From: SIG701 sp045611685
Lineage (GTDB): Bacteria; Bacillota; Clostridia; Oscillospirales; CAG-272
Direction of reading: 5' to 3'
Assembly (NCBI GenBank): GCA_045611685.1
Contig: JAZKXO010000024.1
Span: 66,956 to 130,955, forward strand
Length of the DNA stretch: 64,000 nt
In this document: piece after piece, positions 16,229 through 26,200 of the stretch
How the letters are laid out: each line of letters starts with the position of its first letter
Position numbering within the stretch: the stretch's first letter is position 1
Position numbers and translations under genes: made by a program
Notes under the pieces: model-generated
Told to the model about the DNA's origin: nothing
What the model saw: the letters and a program-made list of their open reading frames with translations, nothing else
The model's database searches: none

Positions 16229-18123
16229 TTATTGCTCTTTAGCATAATCCCATCCGGAGTGTGATAATGATACGCGGCAAGCGGCGGCACAACCGGGGAA
16301 TTCCCCGCGTATTCGACGTCGATACCGCTGACCTCGTGCGTAAGACATACGCCTATCTCCGCATCCGATCGGTTCAAAATCAGCATCACCGCCGGATCAC
16401 ATCCGTTCTCACGGACGATTATAAGATATTCGGGTGTCGCCTTCAAAACACGAACGAATCCGTCAGAGAAAACAGGCTCGCTTCGATGCAAAACACCGAT
16501 TTTTCTGTAATACGTTAAGATGTTTTCATCCTCTCTTCCCCACGGAAACGGCATACGGCAAAAAGGATCGCCATACCCTTCGATACCCACCTCATCTCCG
16601 TAGAAAATGCACGGCACGCCGGGCATCACCGAGACGAGTGCATACGCCAGCATCAAAAGCCTTACACCGTGGGCATACTGCTCCGGCGTTAAGCGCTTTT
16701 CTGCAAGATTTGTATTGGAAAAGCCGTCAGGATAATCGCCCGCAAGTGCCGTTAAAATTCGCATCGTATCGTGCGTTCCCAATAGATTCATGAGTAGATC
16801 TGCGGCATCTTTCGGATAGCGCCTGTACAGCGGCTCCACTATATTTGTGAACTTCTCCGCATCACCGTACCGTATATACGAGACGACTGCTTCACGGAGC
16901 GGATAATTCATCACAGAATGAAGCTGCCCGCCGCGAAGATAGCGTCTCCTTACTCCGTACGAGCACTTATTCGTTGCGTCCTCCCACACTTCCCCGTAGA
17001 TGACAGCCTCCGGCTTAGTTTTTTTCAATCGATCATGAAGCGCATCAAGAAATCCTTCCGTAAGTTCATCCGCTACATCCAGCCGCCAGCCGTCCACACC
17101 GAGTTTCGTCCATTTCGCGACAATGCCGTCCTCACCAAGTATATATTCCCGATATGACGGCTCCTCGCCGCGCACCTTCGGTAAAGTCGGCATCCCCCAC
17201 CAGGATTCATATACATCTGGATGCTCGTAGAAAATATACCATGGATAATAAGGCGATTCCTTGGATTGACACGCACCGATAGAATCATAATTCAAAAAAC
17301 GGTTAAAGTAGACACTGTCAGAACCGGTGTGATTAAAAACACCGTCCAAAATCACATGGATACCGTGCGATTTTGCTGCGGAAATCAAAGCGTTAAAACC
17401 CTCTTCACCGCCAAACATTTCGTCAATTTTCCCATAATCACCGGTATCGTATTTATGATTCGAGGCCGCATCAAAAATCGGGCTAAGATAGAGACAATTT
17501 ACACCGAGGGATGCAATATATTCCATTTTTTTCGCAACACCGAACAAATCCCCACCGAAAAAAACATTGTTCGGCAGATCGTCGCCGGGATTTATTGCAT
17601 ACTGCGGAATACCGTGATCCCAATCGGGGTTGATAACCGTTCCTCTTTTCGGAACCGCTCTGCCGGAAGAACAAAAGCGATCGACAAAAATATGGTATAT
17701 AATACCGCCTTTGAGCCACTGGGGCGTGTTCGTGTCTTTTTTGTACACAAGCAATTGGCGCTTTCCGTCCTCATCGCACGGATCGAGGATTTCGGGCGAT
17801 TCACCGCCGTACGTGATGCACTTTTCCCGATAATAAACGTCGTAGCAGTAGTAAAATAAACCGTCTTCAGCGTCCCCGCATAATTCAAAAAGCGCAACGT
17901 CCGCACGAAACGCTTCATCCGATTTTTCCATATCATAAAGATACATCTTCCTATCCGCATCCGAGTGGATACGCAGTACGGTTTTCACGACATCCGCTGA
18001 CAGCGGAACATACAAACAAAACCGCACGGTTTCGTCAAAAGAAAAGGCACCCAGCGGAGAAAATTTTGCCTCAGTACCCTTCAGTACGTATTTCTTTTCC
18101 GTAACGTTTTCAACTGTTTTCAT
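16213..18123 (-). CDS. GH13 alpha-glycosidase (neopullulanase/maltogenic type)
   Basis: Alpha-amylase-family enzyme of 636 residues that probably trims alpha-glucans from the glycogen pathway. An N-terminal beta-sandwich of CBM34 type (residues 1-125) precedes the GH13 barrel: GVNCLYLSPIF, DGVFNHTG, GVDGWRLDVADEL (nucleophile Asp), AVIYGEVWED (acid-base Glu) and LLGTHDTMRI (third Asp). A beta-sandwich C-terminus follows. There is no signal peptide, so it acts inside the cell. It is last in the glg operon, 12 bases after glgA. Whether it hydrolyses cyclodextrin, pullulan or maltodextrin cannot be told. Confidence 0.9.
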   Translation of the reverse strand: MKTVENVTEKKYVLKGTEAKFSPLGAFSFDETVRFCLYVPLSADVVKTVLRIHSDADRKMYLYDMEKSDEAFRADVALFELCGDAEDGLFYYCYDVYYREKCITYGGESPEILDPCDEDGKRQLLVYKKDTNTPQWLKGGIIYHIFVDRFCSSGRAVPKRGTVINPDWDHGIPQYAINPGDDLPNNVFFGGDLFGVAKKMEYIASLGVNCLYLSPIFDAASNHKYDTGDYGKIDEMFGGEEGFNALISAAKSHGIHVILDGVFNHTGSDSVYFNRFLNYDSIGACQSKESPYYPWYIFYEHPDVYESWWGMPTLPKVRGEEPSYREYILGEDGIVAKWTKLGVDGWRLDVADELTEGFLDALHDRLKKTKPEAVIYGEVWEDATNKCSYGVRRRYLRGGQLHSVMNYPLREAVVSYIRYGDAEKFTNIVEPLYRRYPKDAADLLMNLLGTHDTMRILTALAGDYPDGFSNTNLAEKRLTPEQYAHGVRLLMLAYALVSVMPGVPCIFYGDEVGIEGYGDPFCRMPFPWGREDENILTYYRKIGVLHRSEPVFSDGFVRVLKATPEYLIIVRENGCDPAVMLILNRSDAEIGVCLTHEVSGIDVEYAGNSPVVPPLAAYHYHTPDGIMLKSNKKDAS

Positions 18124-18135
18124 ATTTTCCTCTTC

Positions 18136-19596
18136 CTATCGGCGCTTTGCGCCTTTTTCTTTTTCACACATTGATTTATACAGTTCTATATACTTCCGGG
18201 CGGACATATTCCAGGAAAAGTCCATCGTCATCACGCGCTCGACGAGCGCTCCCCACTTCACTCTGTCTCGGTAGAGATCAAGTGCGTCCTCCAGCACGTT
18301 CATCATTTCGTGCGCATTGTAATTCGTAAACGAGAACCCGTTTCCTTCAGCCGTAAATTTGTTGTACGGCTTTATCGTATCGGCAAGGCCGCCCGTCTCT
18401 CTGACAACGGGCACTGTCCCGTATCGAGATGCAATCATCTGCGCAAGCCCACACGGCTCGCTCCTCGACGGCATCAAAAACAAATCCGCACCCGCATAAA
18501 ACTTTTTCGAGAGGGGTTTATTATATTCGAGTTTCGCCGCGAATTTCCCGGGAAATCTTTCGGCTATATGCGCAAAATACGCTTCCAGTTCAGGCTCACC
18601 CGTCCCGAGAAGCGCCACCTGCACATCGTTTCTACCGAGAAACTCCTCCAGGATGTGTTTTACGAGATCAAATCCCTTATGAGAGGCAAGGCGGGAGACC
18701 ATAGCGATGAGGGGCACCGAAGGATCTTCTGAAAATCCGCAAATTCTCTGCAGCTCTGCCTTATTGATGGCCTTGCCGCGTGTGTCAGTGGCAAAGAAAT
18801 TGGCTTTGATATCCGTGTCCGTTTCGCTGTTATAATAGTCAACGTCGATTCCGTTTAGGATTCCCGAGATCTTTCCCGCATTCATTCTGAGAACTGGGGC
18901 AAGCCCGCAAGAATAATAATCTGTCATAATCTCCGAAGCGTACCTCGGGCTGACCGTGTTCACCCAATCTGCCGTAACGATAGCGCCTTTCATGAGATTG
19001 ATCGCGCCGTTATACTCAACCGTCGGGCGATCCCACTCCGCAAGTTCGAAAACATCCGCAAGGGTCTCGAAATTGTAAACGCCCTGATACTCGATATTAT
19101 GAATGGTAAAAAGCACTTTTGTAGAGTCAAACCGCGGATCAAGTCCCAATTTTCTTTTGAGATAGATGACAAGCGGCGCTGACTGCCAATCATTCGAATG
19201 AATTACATCAGGAAAATAAGGAAGTGCCGCCATAAGCTCAAGCACCGCTTTCCCGAAATACGCGAACCGCTCTCCATCATCATAATTGCCGTACAGAAAT
19301 TCACGCTTGAAATAATATTCGTTATCGACGAAATAAAAGGTTACGCCATCCTTGACAGTACTGTAAACGGCCATATACTGATTGCGCCAGGAAAGCCGAA
19401 CATTTGCCTCGAGCTCTTTTTTCAAAATCACGCCGTATTTTTCTTTTACAGACGAAAACATCGGAATAACAACACGAACGTCAGCGCCCTCTCCGAGCAC
19501 TTTTTTCACGGCTGCGGGAAGAGATCCCATAACGTCCCCAAGTCCGCCCGTTGCAGCAAACGGCATCGCTTCGGATGCAACGTACAGTATTTTCAT
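18136..19596 (-). CDS. glgA: Glycogen synthase (GT5)
   Basis: Transfers glucose from ADP-glucose to alpha-1,4-glucan chains. The 486 residues start ILYVASEAMPF and show the GT5 features GLGDVMGSLP, HSNDWQSAPL, FTIHNIEYQG, GILNGIDVDYYN and the C-terminal SRSEPCGLAQMIASRYGT donor site. One oddity: the usual K-T/S-G-G-L motif near residue 15, whose lysine contacts the ADP-glucose phosphates, reads A-T-G-G-L. The start overlaps the glgD stop by four bases. Length and fold segments are otherwise normal. Confidence 0.94.
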   Translation of the reverse strand: MKILYVASEAMPFAATGGLGDVMGSLPAAVKKVLGEGADVRVVIPMFSSVKEKYGVILKKELEANVRLSWRNQYMAVYSTVKDGVTFYFVDNEYYFKREFLYGNYDDGERFAYFGKAVLELMAALPYFPDVIHSNDWQSAPLVIYLKRKLGLDPRFDSTKVLFTIHNIEYQGVYNFETLADVFELAEWDRPTVEYNGAINLMKGAIVTADWVNTVSPRYASEIMTDYYSCGLAPVLRMNAGKISGILNGIDVDYYNSETDTDIKANFFATDTRGKAINKAELQRICGFSEDPSVPLIAMVSRLASHKGFDLVKHILEEFLGRNDVQVALLGTGEPELEAYFAHIAERFPGKFAAKLEYNKPLSKKFYAGADLFLMPSRSEPCGLAQMIASRYGTVPVVRETGGLADTIKPYNKFTAEGNGFSFTNYNAHEMMNVLEDALDLYRDRVKWGALVERVMTMDFSWNMSARKYIELYKSMCEKEKGAKRR

Positions 19597-20726
19597 AGCA
19601 TTTTTCCTTTATCGATGTAATACGGCTGTTCTTCACATCCGGCGAGCATACGTCCATCCCGAACGACGGCATTCTTATCGCTTATAACGTATTTCAGGCA
19701 TACGCCCTCTCCTAAAAACGTGTCCTGCATCAGTATGCAGTTTGACACCGTGCATTTTCTGCCGATCTTCACCCCACGGAAAAGAATACTGTTTTCCACC
19801 GTTCCCTCAACGACACAACCGTCTGCTATAAGTGAATTCTTTACGCTTGAATCGGGACTGTAATACGTCGGTGATGAATTGCGGACCTTCGTGTAAACCG
19901 GTCTGTCCTTCATCCGAAACAACGATTCGCGCGCATACTCGTTTTCGATAAGCTCCATATTACAGCGGTAATAGTCAGCCAAGGACGAAACGCAGGCGAA
20001 ATATCCGTCGTAATTATACACACGGTAATTCATTTTACTCATACGGCTCCTTATAATATCTCTTGTGAAACTCGTATAATTGTAGGTAACGGCATCCCGT
20101 ATGATCTCAAGGAGATACTCGGTTCTGACAGCCACAATATTCAGGCTGACGTTCGCATCACCGGAAAACTGGACAGGATTTGCCTTAACATCCGTTATAC
20201 GGCCGCTCTCGTCCGTTTTAAACAAGACGTTGCTCCGTGCCCGTTCCGGTGTGAGACGCATTCTTTTTACCGCTATGGTAATATCCGCTCCGTTCGCTAT
20301 ATGATCGCGGAGAATATCATTGAGATCCACATTACATATGACATCGCAATCACTCATGATAACGTATTCATCCTGAATGTGTCTAAGGGTGTTATAAACG
20401 CTTTTAAGTGCTTCCAGCCGCGAAGTGTGTAACGTCCGCTCCCGTGCGTCAAACGCCGAGATAAACGGCGGCAAAATTTTTATCCCGCCAAAGCGGCGCG
20501 CCAAATCCCAGTCCTTGCCGCTTCCTATATGAGACATGAGCGATTGGTAATTGTTATGTGCGATGATATATACGTTGTTTATGTTGGAATTCACCATATT
20601 GGAAAGAGTGAAATCTACGAAACGGTATCTGCACCCAAACGGAACGGATGCAAGCGTTCTCACACGCGTGAGCTGTGGGATATTTGCATCATGCATATTC
20701 GAAAAAATGATTCCTGTAACAGCCAT
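19593..20726 (-). CDS. glgD: Glucose-1-phosphate adenylyltransferase, GlgD subunit
   Basis: Non-catalytic or regulatory partner of GlgC in the hetero-oligomeric ADP-glucose pyrophosphorylase of Firmicutes. The 377 residues align with GlgC in layout (an N-terminal nucleotidyltransferase fold with NSNINNVYIIAHNNYQSLMSHIGSGKDWDLAR, then a C-terminal left-handed beta helix). It lacks the glycine-rich GGxGxRL loop seen in GlgC: the start reads GIIFSNMHDANIPQLT. A strong AAAGGAGG lies before the ATG. It is in tandem with glgC and glgA. Confidence 0.94.
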   Translation of the reverse strand: MAVTGIIFSNMHDANIPQLTRVRTLASVPFGCRYRFVDFTLSNMVNSNINNVYIIAHNNYQSLMSHIGSGKDWDLARRFGGIKILPPFISAFDARERTLHTSRLEALKSVYNTLRHIQDEYVIMSDCDVICNVDLNDILRDHIANGADITIAVKRMRLTPERARSNVLFKTDESGRITDVKANPVQFSGDANVSLNIVAVRTEYLLEIIRDAVTYNYTSFTRDIIRSRMSKMNYRVYNYDGYFACVSSLADYYRCNMELIENEYARESLFRMKDRPVYTKVRNSSPTYYSPDSSVKNSLIADGCVVEGTVENSILFRGVKIGRKCTVSNCILMQDTFLGEGVCLKYVISDKNAVVRDGRMLAGCEEQPYYIDKGKML

Positions 20727-20743
20727 CGTATAGCCTCCTTTCT

Positions 20744-21946
20744 TTATCCGTGCTCTCTTGCGTATCCCTCAGCGACGATCACCCCACCGGGGATTTCCTC
20801 TCCGGCTTTTATAAGAGCCGAGCTGCCAATGACTGTAACGTTTTCCTCATCAGCTTTGGCTCGCCCAACGACCGCCCCTGCCCCGATCGTCGCATCCGCG
20901 TCGATAATACTGTAATTGACCGTTGCTCCCTCGCCGATCTCAACATTCTGCATAACAACGGAATCTTTTACGAGCGCGCCCTTTGCGACACGAACGCCGC
21001 CGGAAAGAACACAATTCTCAACGACCCCGTATATCTCGCATCCCCCGGCAACCAAGGAATCGGTAACACGTCCCGACAGCCCCATGAGATGCGGCGGTTC
21101 AGCGTTATTCCTTGAATAAATACGCCATTTAGGATCGGATATATCAAAGTTCGGAACGACCCCCAACAGATCCATATTCGCCTCCCAAAGCGAATGGAGC
21201 GTTCCTACATCCTTCCAATATCCCGAAAAAGGATACGCGTAGAGACGGCATCCGTCGCGAAGCATTGCAGGAATTACGTTTTTACCAAAATCGTTTGCAG
21301 ACGTGGGATCTGCCTCGTCCCGTTTCAGATATTCTTCCAAAACAGATCGGCGGAATATATATATCCCCATAGATGCCTTCGTACTTTTCGGCTTCGGCGG
21401 TTTCTCCTCAAATTCCGTAATGCGCCCGTCCTCGTCCGTTGTCATGATGCCAAAACGCCCTGCTTCTTCAATGGGCACCTCGAGCAGTGCAATCGTGCAG
21501 TCTGCCCCCTTCTCTTTATGAACGCGGAGCATTTTGCTGTAATCCATTTTGTAAATATGGTCGCCGGAAAGAATGAGCACGTGATCGGGATCGTAGCGGT
21601 TTATAAAATCAAGGTTTTGATAGATTGCGTTCGCCGTTCCCTTGTACCAAGCCGCACCGTTTTTTCCCTGATACGGCGGCAGGATCGTAACCCCGCTTGC
21701 CGCACGGTCAAGATCCCACGGCTGACCGTTTCCGATATACTCGTTGAGCTGGAGCGGCTGGTACTGCGTCAAGACTCCTACCGTGCAGATCCCCGAATGA
21801 ATACAGTTTGACAGCGGAAAATCAATAATCCTGTACTTGCCACCAAACGGAACCGCCGGCTTCGCAGTTTTTTCCGTCAGAACATAGAGTCTCGAGCCCT
21901 GCCCGCCCGCTAAAAGCATGGCGACACATTCTATTTTCTTATACAT
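20744..21946 (-). CDS. glgC: Glucose-1-phosphate adenylyltransferase, catalytic subunit
   Basis: Makes ADP-glucose from glucose-1-phosphate and ATP, the committed step of bacterial glycogen synthesis. The 400 residues carry LLAGGQGSRLYVLTEKTAKP (nucleotide loop), PFGGKYRIIDFPLSNC, LILSGDHIYKMDY (catalytic Asp), FEEKPPKP, and C-terminal hexapeptide repeats forming a beta helix. GGAGGTGAGAAT precedes the ATG. It lies second in the operon, 35 bases after glgB. Confidence 0.96.
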   Translation of the reverse strand: MYKKIECVAMLLAGGQGSRLYVLTEKTAKPAVPFGGKYRIIDFPLSNCIHSGICTVGVLTQYQPLQLNEYIGNGQPWDLDRAASGVTILPPYQGKNGAAWYKGTANAIYQNLDFINRYDPDHVLILSGDHIYKMDYSKMLRVHKEKGADCTIALLEVPIEEAGRFGIMTTDEDGRITEFEEKPPKPKSTKASMGIYIFRRSVLEEYLKRDEADPTSANDFGKNVIPAMLRDGCRLYAYPFSGYWKDVGTLHSLWEANMDLLGVVPNFDISDPKWRIYSRNNAEPPHLMGLSGRVTDSLVAGGCEIYGVVENCVLSGGVRVAKGALVKDSVVMQNVEIGEGATVNYSIIDADATIGAGAVVGRAKADEENVTVIGSSALIKAGEEIPGGVIVAEGYAREHG

Positions 21947-21981
21947 ATTCTCACCTCCAATGATATTGTCTCGAAAAATGC

Positions 21982-23970
21982 TTACCCCTCTTTAACTTGC
22001 ATCTCTTTTTTTACTCTTTTCACGGGTACTTTTCTCAAAAGAATACCGCTGAGCGGGGGGAGTGACAGGGAGAGAAAATGCTTTATTGTACCGTCCTCCC
22101 CTATAACTTTTTTCGTTTTAATCACACCGTTTTCGCAGCCCTCACCTCCAAAAGAAACCGCGTCGGTTGAGAGGATTTCTTCATAATCCCCGCCTTTTGG
22201 TACACACAGAACGACCCCCTCGCGCCGCACCGGCACGAAATTTAAAACAGCAATCACTTCCTTACCGGCGCTGTTCTTTCTTCGGTACGAAAGCACACCT
22301 TCTTCGGCATTATCGGGATCAATCCAGGAAAACCCGTCCCACCCGTCATCAATCTCCCAAAGCGGACTGTTCTCAAGATACAGATGATTCAGCGTTTTTA
22401 TAAACTCTTTCATCTGTGCATGACGCGGATAGCGGAGTAAAAACCATTCGAGACTTTTTTCACAATCCCATTCGCAAAACTGTGCAAATTCCGTCCCCAT
22501 AAAGGTCAGTTTTTTGCCGGGCATCGTCATAAAATAAAGCATAAACGTTCGCATCGTACGGAACTTATCCTCGTACGATCCGAACACTTTATCGACCAAA
22601 GATTTTTTACCGTGGACGACCTCGTCGTGCGAGATCGGCAGGATATAATTCTCCGAAAACGCGTACATAAGCGGAAACGTCAGTTTCGTGTGCATCCAGC
22701 GCCTGTATATGGGATCCGCCGACAGATATTCGAACATATCGTTTGAAAAGCCCATATTCCACTTGAAATTAAAACCGAGACCTCCATCATATACGGGCTT
22801 TGTGATCATCGGCCAAGCCGTTGATTCCTCCGCAATCATAAGTGCCTCGGGGAACTCCCCGAACACAGCGGTATTGAGTTTTTGGAAAAAGGCGATCGCC
22901 TCCAAATTATGATTATTCCCCTCCGCATTAGGGATCCACTCCCCCGGCTCGCGGTCATAATCGAGATAAAGCATTGACGCGACGGCATCCACACGAAGGC
23001 CGTCCACGTGATACTCCCGAAACCAGAAGAGTGCGTTCGATACCAAAAAGGATTGAACTTCCGTGCGTCCAACGTCAAAGCAGCGCGTCCCCCAGCCTTT
23101 ATGCTCCATACGGTCCATTCCCTGATACTCGTACAAGGGAGCACCGTCAAACTCATACAAACCGTGTACATCCTTCGGGAAATGCGCAGGTACCCAATCG
23201 AGGATCACGCCGAGCCCGGCTTTGTGCATCGTGTCAACAAAATATTTGAAATCCTCCGGCGATCCGTACCGTGCGGTAGGCGCATAATATCCGGTAATCT
23301 GATACCCCCAGGACCCGTCATACGGATGTTCCATGATCGGCATCAGTTCCACGTGCGTGTATCCCATCTCAAGAAGGTACAAAGCGAGACGATCGGCGTA
23401 TTCTCTGTAGCCAAGATAATGTGCACCATCCGATTCTTTGTACCACGAACCGAGATGCACCTCATAAATATTCATCGGCACGGAGAAATAATGCTGTTTC
23501 TTCTTTCCCGTTTTCGGGAAAAGTTTTTTCCTTCTCTCTCTGATCCACGCAGCGTCTCCCCATTCATAGGGGATTTCCGTTCTAATCACAGACGCAGTAT
23601 TTTGTAGCGTCTCGTGTGAGAGGGCATACGGATCTGCCTTCAGAAATGCTCTTTCCCCTTTTACGATCGCATACTTATAAAAGCTCCCCTCAAGGGAACG
23701 GTCGCTTACAAGCGTAAGTTCCCACACACCGGAATTCTCTCCCCTGTGCATCGGATATTCCCAGTTCCAATCGGAGAAATCACCTACCGTATATACTCTG
23801 TCGGCATTCGGCGCCCACACACGAAACGTATAGATGTATTCTTCACTCTCGGGCATTTTCCCGCCGTGCACGCCGAGATATTCGTACGATGCAAAATTCG
23901 TTCCCTGATGGAAAAGGTATCCCGCAAGCTCGTCTTTATTCGTTTGTTCGGATTTATATATCATTTCCAC
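21982..23970 (-). CDS. glgB: 1,4-alpha-glucan branching enzyme
   Basis: GH13 enzyme that creates alpha-1,6 branches in glycogen, 662 residues. A CBM48 domain (about residues 20-120: FRVWAPNADRVYTVGDFSDW) precedes the catalytic barrel with GYTHVELMPIMEHPYDGSWGYQ, GLRVDAVASMLYLDY (nucleophile), MIAEESTAWP (acid-base) and PISHDEVVHGKKS (third Asp), then a C-terminal beta domain. The start is a GTG at 23970 or the ATG two codons inside; the GAGG at five bases favours the GTG. It is first in the glg operon. Confidence 0.95.
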   Translation of the reverse strand: MEMIYKSEQTNKDELAGYLFHQGTNFASYEYLGVHGGKMPESEEYIYTFRVWAPNADRVYTVGDFSDWNWEYPMHRGENSGVWELTLVSDRSLEGSFYKYAIVKGERAFLKADPYALSHETLQNTASVIRTEIPYEWGDAAWIRERRKKLFPKTGKKKQHYFSVPMNIYEVHLGSWYKESDGAHYLGYREYADRLALYLLEMGYTHVELMPIMEHPYDGSWGYQITGYYAPTARYGSPEDFKYFVDTMHKAGLGVILDWVPAHFPKDVHGLYEFDGAPLYEYQGMDRMEHKGWGTRCFDVGRTEVQSFLVSNALFWFREYHVDGLRVDAVASMLYLDYDREPGEWIPNAEGNNHNLEAIAFFQKLNTAVFGEFPEALMIAEESTAWPMITKPVYDGGLGFNFKWNMGFSNDMFEYLSADPIYRRWMHTKLTFPLMYAFSENYILPISHDEVVHGKKSLVDKVFGSYEDKFRTMRTFMLYFMTMPGKKLTFMGTEFAQFCEWDCEKSLEWFLLRYPRHAQMKEFIKTLNHLYLENSPLWEIDDGWDGFSWIDPDNAEEGVLSYRRKNSAGKEVIAVLNFVPVRREGVVLCVPKGGDYEEILSTDAVSFGGEGCENGVIKTKKVIGEDGTIKHFLSLSLPPLSGILLRKVPVKRVKKEMQVKEG

Positions 23971-24001
23971 TGCCGCCTCATTTCAGTAAAAACTTTTCCA
24001 A

Positions 24002-24028
24002 AAATATTCTTTCCCTCAAAGAATATTT
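24002..24028. repeat. Palindromic hairpin in the glgB leader
   Basis: Eleven-base perfect inverted repeat with a five-base loop, 30 bases upstream of glgB and followed on the minus strand by a short T-run. It may be a second terminator for the potassium genes or an attenuator for the glg operon. No clear sigma-A promoter is visible between it and glgB. Confidence 0.5.
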
Positions 24029-24058
24029 GTATTCCGCTACCCCTTAAAAAATGCACAA

Positions 24059-24095
24059 AAAAGGATGCGTGCACTCTGCGTACACACATCCTTTT
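24059..24095 (-). terminator. Terminator of the potassium-uptake genes
   Basis: On the minus strand a nine-base stem (24087-24095 with 24059-24067) enclosing a small inner stem is followed by six T. It sits 15 bases after the ktrA stop. Confidence 0.75.
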
Positions 24096-24109
24096 AGGCA
24101 TACTCTTTA

Positions 24110-24763
24110 TTACTGAAGACGTTTCGTAAGTTTTTCCAGTTTTTCGTCCGTTCCCATGACCGTAATCGTATCATCAGCGGCGAAAGGAACGTCCGGCGCC
24201 GGGGAAACATCCAGTTTTCCGTTTCGGCGGACAGCAATAACGGTGATTCCGTAGTGCCGTCTGATATTAAGGCCGATAATGGACTGTCCAACCCACGTTT
24301 CCGGCACACGGATCTCCGCTATGGAATACTCTTCTGCAAAACTGAAATAATCAATTACATCTTTTTTTACGAGGATTTGGGCGAGTCGATCACCCATATC
24401 TTCCTCCGGAAAAACGACCATATCGGCGCCCAGTTTTTGGAGAACTTTGCGATGCCGCGCATTCATAGCCCGCGCGACTACCTCACCGACGCCGATTTCT
24501 TTGAGTGTCATCGTCGCTAAAATGCTGTCATTCATATTATCGTCAATGCAAACGACGGCACAATCGTAATCTGTAACACCGGCACGGCGGAGCACCGCTT
24601 CGCTTGTGGGGTCACCCACAACGGCATTTGTTACCGTATTGGCGATTGCGTTTACCGCTTCTTCATCTTCGCTGATTACGAGCACCTGATGCCGCTTTTC
24701 CGCAAGGGATTCTGCAAGCGCCACACCAAAACATCCAAGTCCGATAATGCAAAAACTTCTCAT
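24110..24763 (-). CDS. ktrA: Potassium uptake regulatory subunit, KtrA/TrkA family
   Basis: Cytoplasmic RCK subunit (217 residues) that gates the KtrB channel next to it. An N-terminal Rossmann RCK domain begins with IGLGCFGVALAESLAEKRHQVLVI (G-x-G-x-x-G), contains VVGDPTSEAVLRRAGV and ends near residue 135. The C-terminal RCK_C domain (about 137-217) corresponds to the c-di-AMP-binding lobe known in KtrA/KtrC. It lies 28 bases downstream of ktrB in the same orientation, matching the usual KtrAB pair. Confidence 0.9.
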   Translation of the reverse strand: MRSFCIIGLGCFGVALAESLAEKRHQVLVISEDEEAVNAIANTVTNAVVGDPTSEAVLRRAGVTDYDCAVVCIDDNMNDSILATMTLKEIGVGEVVARAMNARHRKVLQKLGADMVVFPEEDMGDRLAQILVKKDVIDYFSFAEEYSIAEIRVPETWVGQSIIGLNIRRHYGITVIAVRRNGKLDVSPAPDVPFAADDTITVMGTDEKLEKLTKRLQ

Positions 24764-24791
24764 AATTCCGATTCCTTTCCTAACCCCGGTT

Positions 24792-26156
24792 TTATCCGAT
24801 CATAAACTGTGCGTCCGCATAGTGCATCTGATTGTCTTCGTCGCGGCTCCTATCGTAAAGTGCCGCTGCAACCGTAAGAATTCCGACACGGCCGAAGAAC
24901 ATAAGAAGCATAATGACAACCCGTGCCACAGCGCCAAGCGTGGGAGTGAGCGAAAGAGAGAGACCGACCGTTCCACTGGCAGAAAACGTCTCAAAAAGTG
25001 CCACTATCATATCGACACCCTGCCCAACAAGAAAAGTGGCCGCAAACATGGTGATGCCAAACTGCACGGCCGTCAAGGCAAACACTCGTGTGATATCTTC
25101 GCTCGAAACGGTTCTGCGGAAAAGCGACACACGTTTTTTACCAATCGCAGACTGCCACACGGCTGCAATGAACACACCAAAAGTAGCAACTTTTATGCCG
25201 CCCGCCGTGGATCCGGATGCGCCGCCTACAAACATAAGGAGCAAAAACAGGATCTTAGGGACACCGCCCGCGGCGGCAAGGTTTATCGTATTAAATCCCG
25301 CAGTACGCATCGTTACAGACTGAAAGAGTGCGGCAAGACATTTATCCCCGACGGATAACTCGCCGAGCGTTTCAGGGTTATTCCATTCCGCCACGACAAC
25401 AACGAGTGCACCGAGCAACCAAAGACAAACAGAAACCGTTAATACAAGTGCAGTATACGATGATACACGCCTGCGTTTTTTGATAAAGTACAAGAGATCA
25501 TCCCACACGACAAAACCTATGCCGCCGACGGCGATCAGAAGTACAAGCGTCAGGCTGACCAAGGGATCATCGACAAAATAAGTCATGCTGGAAAAAGGAC
25601 CGGTGAACGACCCCATAAGATCGAAACCCGCGTTACAAAACGCGGATACAGCGTGAAATACGCTTCGCCAGATACCTGAACCCACTCCGAAAAGTGGGAT
25701 AAAGCGAATGGAAAGAAGCAACGCGCCGAACAGTTCGACAAGGAGCGTACCGCGCACGATCCGCCCTACGAGGGGCAGAACGCCGTCAAACGACGTAAGA
25801 TTATACGAGTTGGCCAACACCAACCGTTCACGCGGTGATATGCGGCGGCGTATCATCATGGAGAGCAGAACTGCCATCGTCATAAAGCCAAGGCCGCCGA
25901 TCTGTATCATAACAAGGATTACGATATGTCCGAAAAGGCTCCAGAACGTTGCGGTATCTACCACAACGAGTCCGGTTACGCACGTTGCGCTGACAGCGGT
26001 AAAGAGACAGGTGAGAAACGGTGCTGATTCACCGGATGAGGTAGCAATCGGCAAATGAAGAAGAAGCGCGCCCGCCAAAATCAGAAATAGAAACCCAATA
26101 ACGATAATCTGCGTTGCGGAGAATCCGCGGCGCGTACGGGAGGCAAACACAGACAA
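24792..26156 (-). CDS. ktrB: Potassium transporter KtrB
   Basis: Trk/Ktr-family potassium channel-like subunit, about 454 residues with four M1-pore-M2 repeats. The selectivity-filter loops are visible: SATCVTGLV, SAFCNAGFD, MRTAGFNT and FSASGTVGLS, each with its key glycine; the GGASGSTAGGIK segment follows the third repeat. The AAGGAG box abuts the ATG at 26165 with no spacing, so initiation at the TTG three codons inside (26156, nine-base spacing) is more likely. It partners with ktrA downstream. Confidence 0.9.
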   Translation of the reverse strand: MSVFASRTRRGFSATQIIVIGFLFLILAGALLLHLPIATSSGESAPFLTCLFTAVSATCVTGLVVVDTATFWSLFGHIVILVMIQIGGLGFMTMAVLLSMMIRRRISPRERLVLANSYNLTSFDGVLPLVGRIVRGTLLVELFGALLLSIRFIPLFGVGSGIWRSVFHAVSAFCNAGFDLMGSFTGPFSSMTYFVDDPLVSLTLVLLIAVGGIGFVVWDDLLYFIKKRRRVSSYTALVLTVSVCLWLLGALVVVVAEWNNPETLGELSVGDKCLAALFQSVTMRTAGFNTINLAAAGGVPKILFLLLMFVGGASGSTAGGIKVATFGVFIAAVWQSAIGKKRVSLFRRTVSSEDITRVFALTAVQFGITMFAATFLVGQGVDMIVALFETFSASGTVGLSLSLTPTLGAVARVVIMLLMFFGRVGILTVAAALYDRSRDEDNQMHYADAQFMIG

Positions 26157-26200
26157 GCAAGGCATCTCCTTTCAAACGTATTATTACATAAAATTACAAA

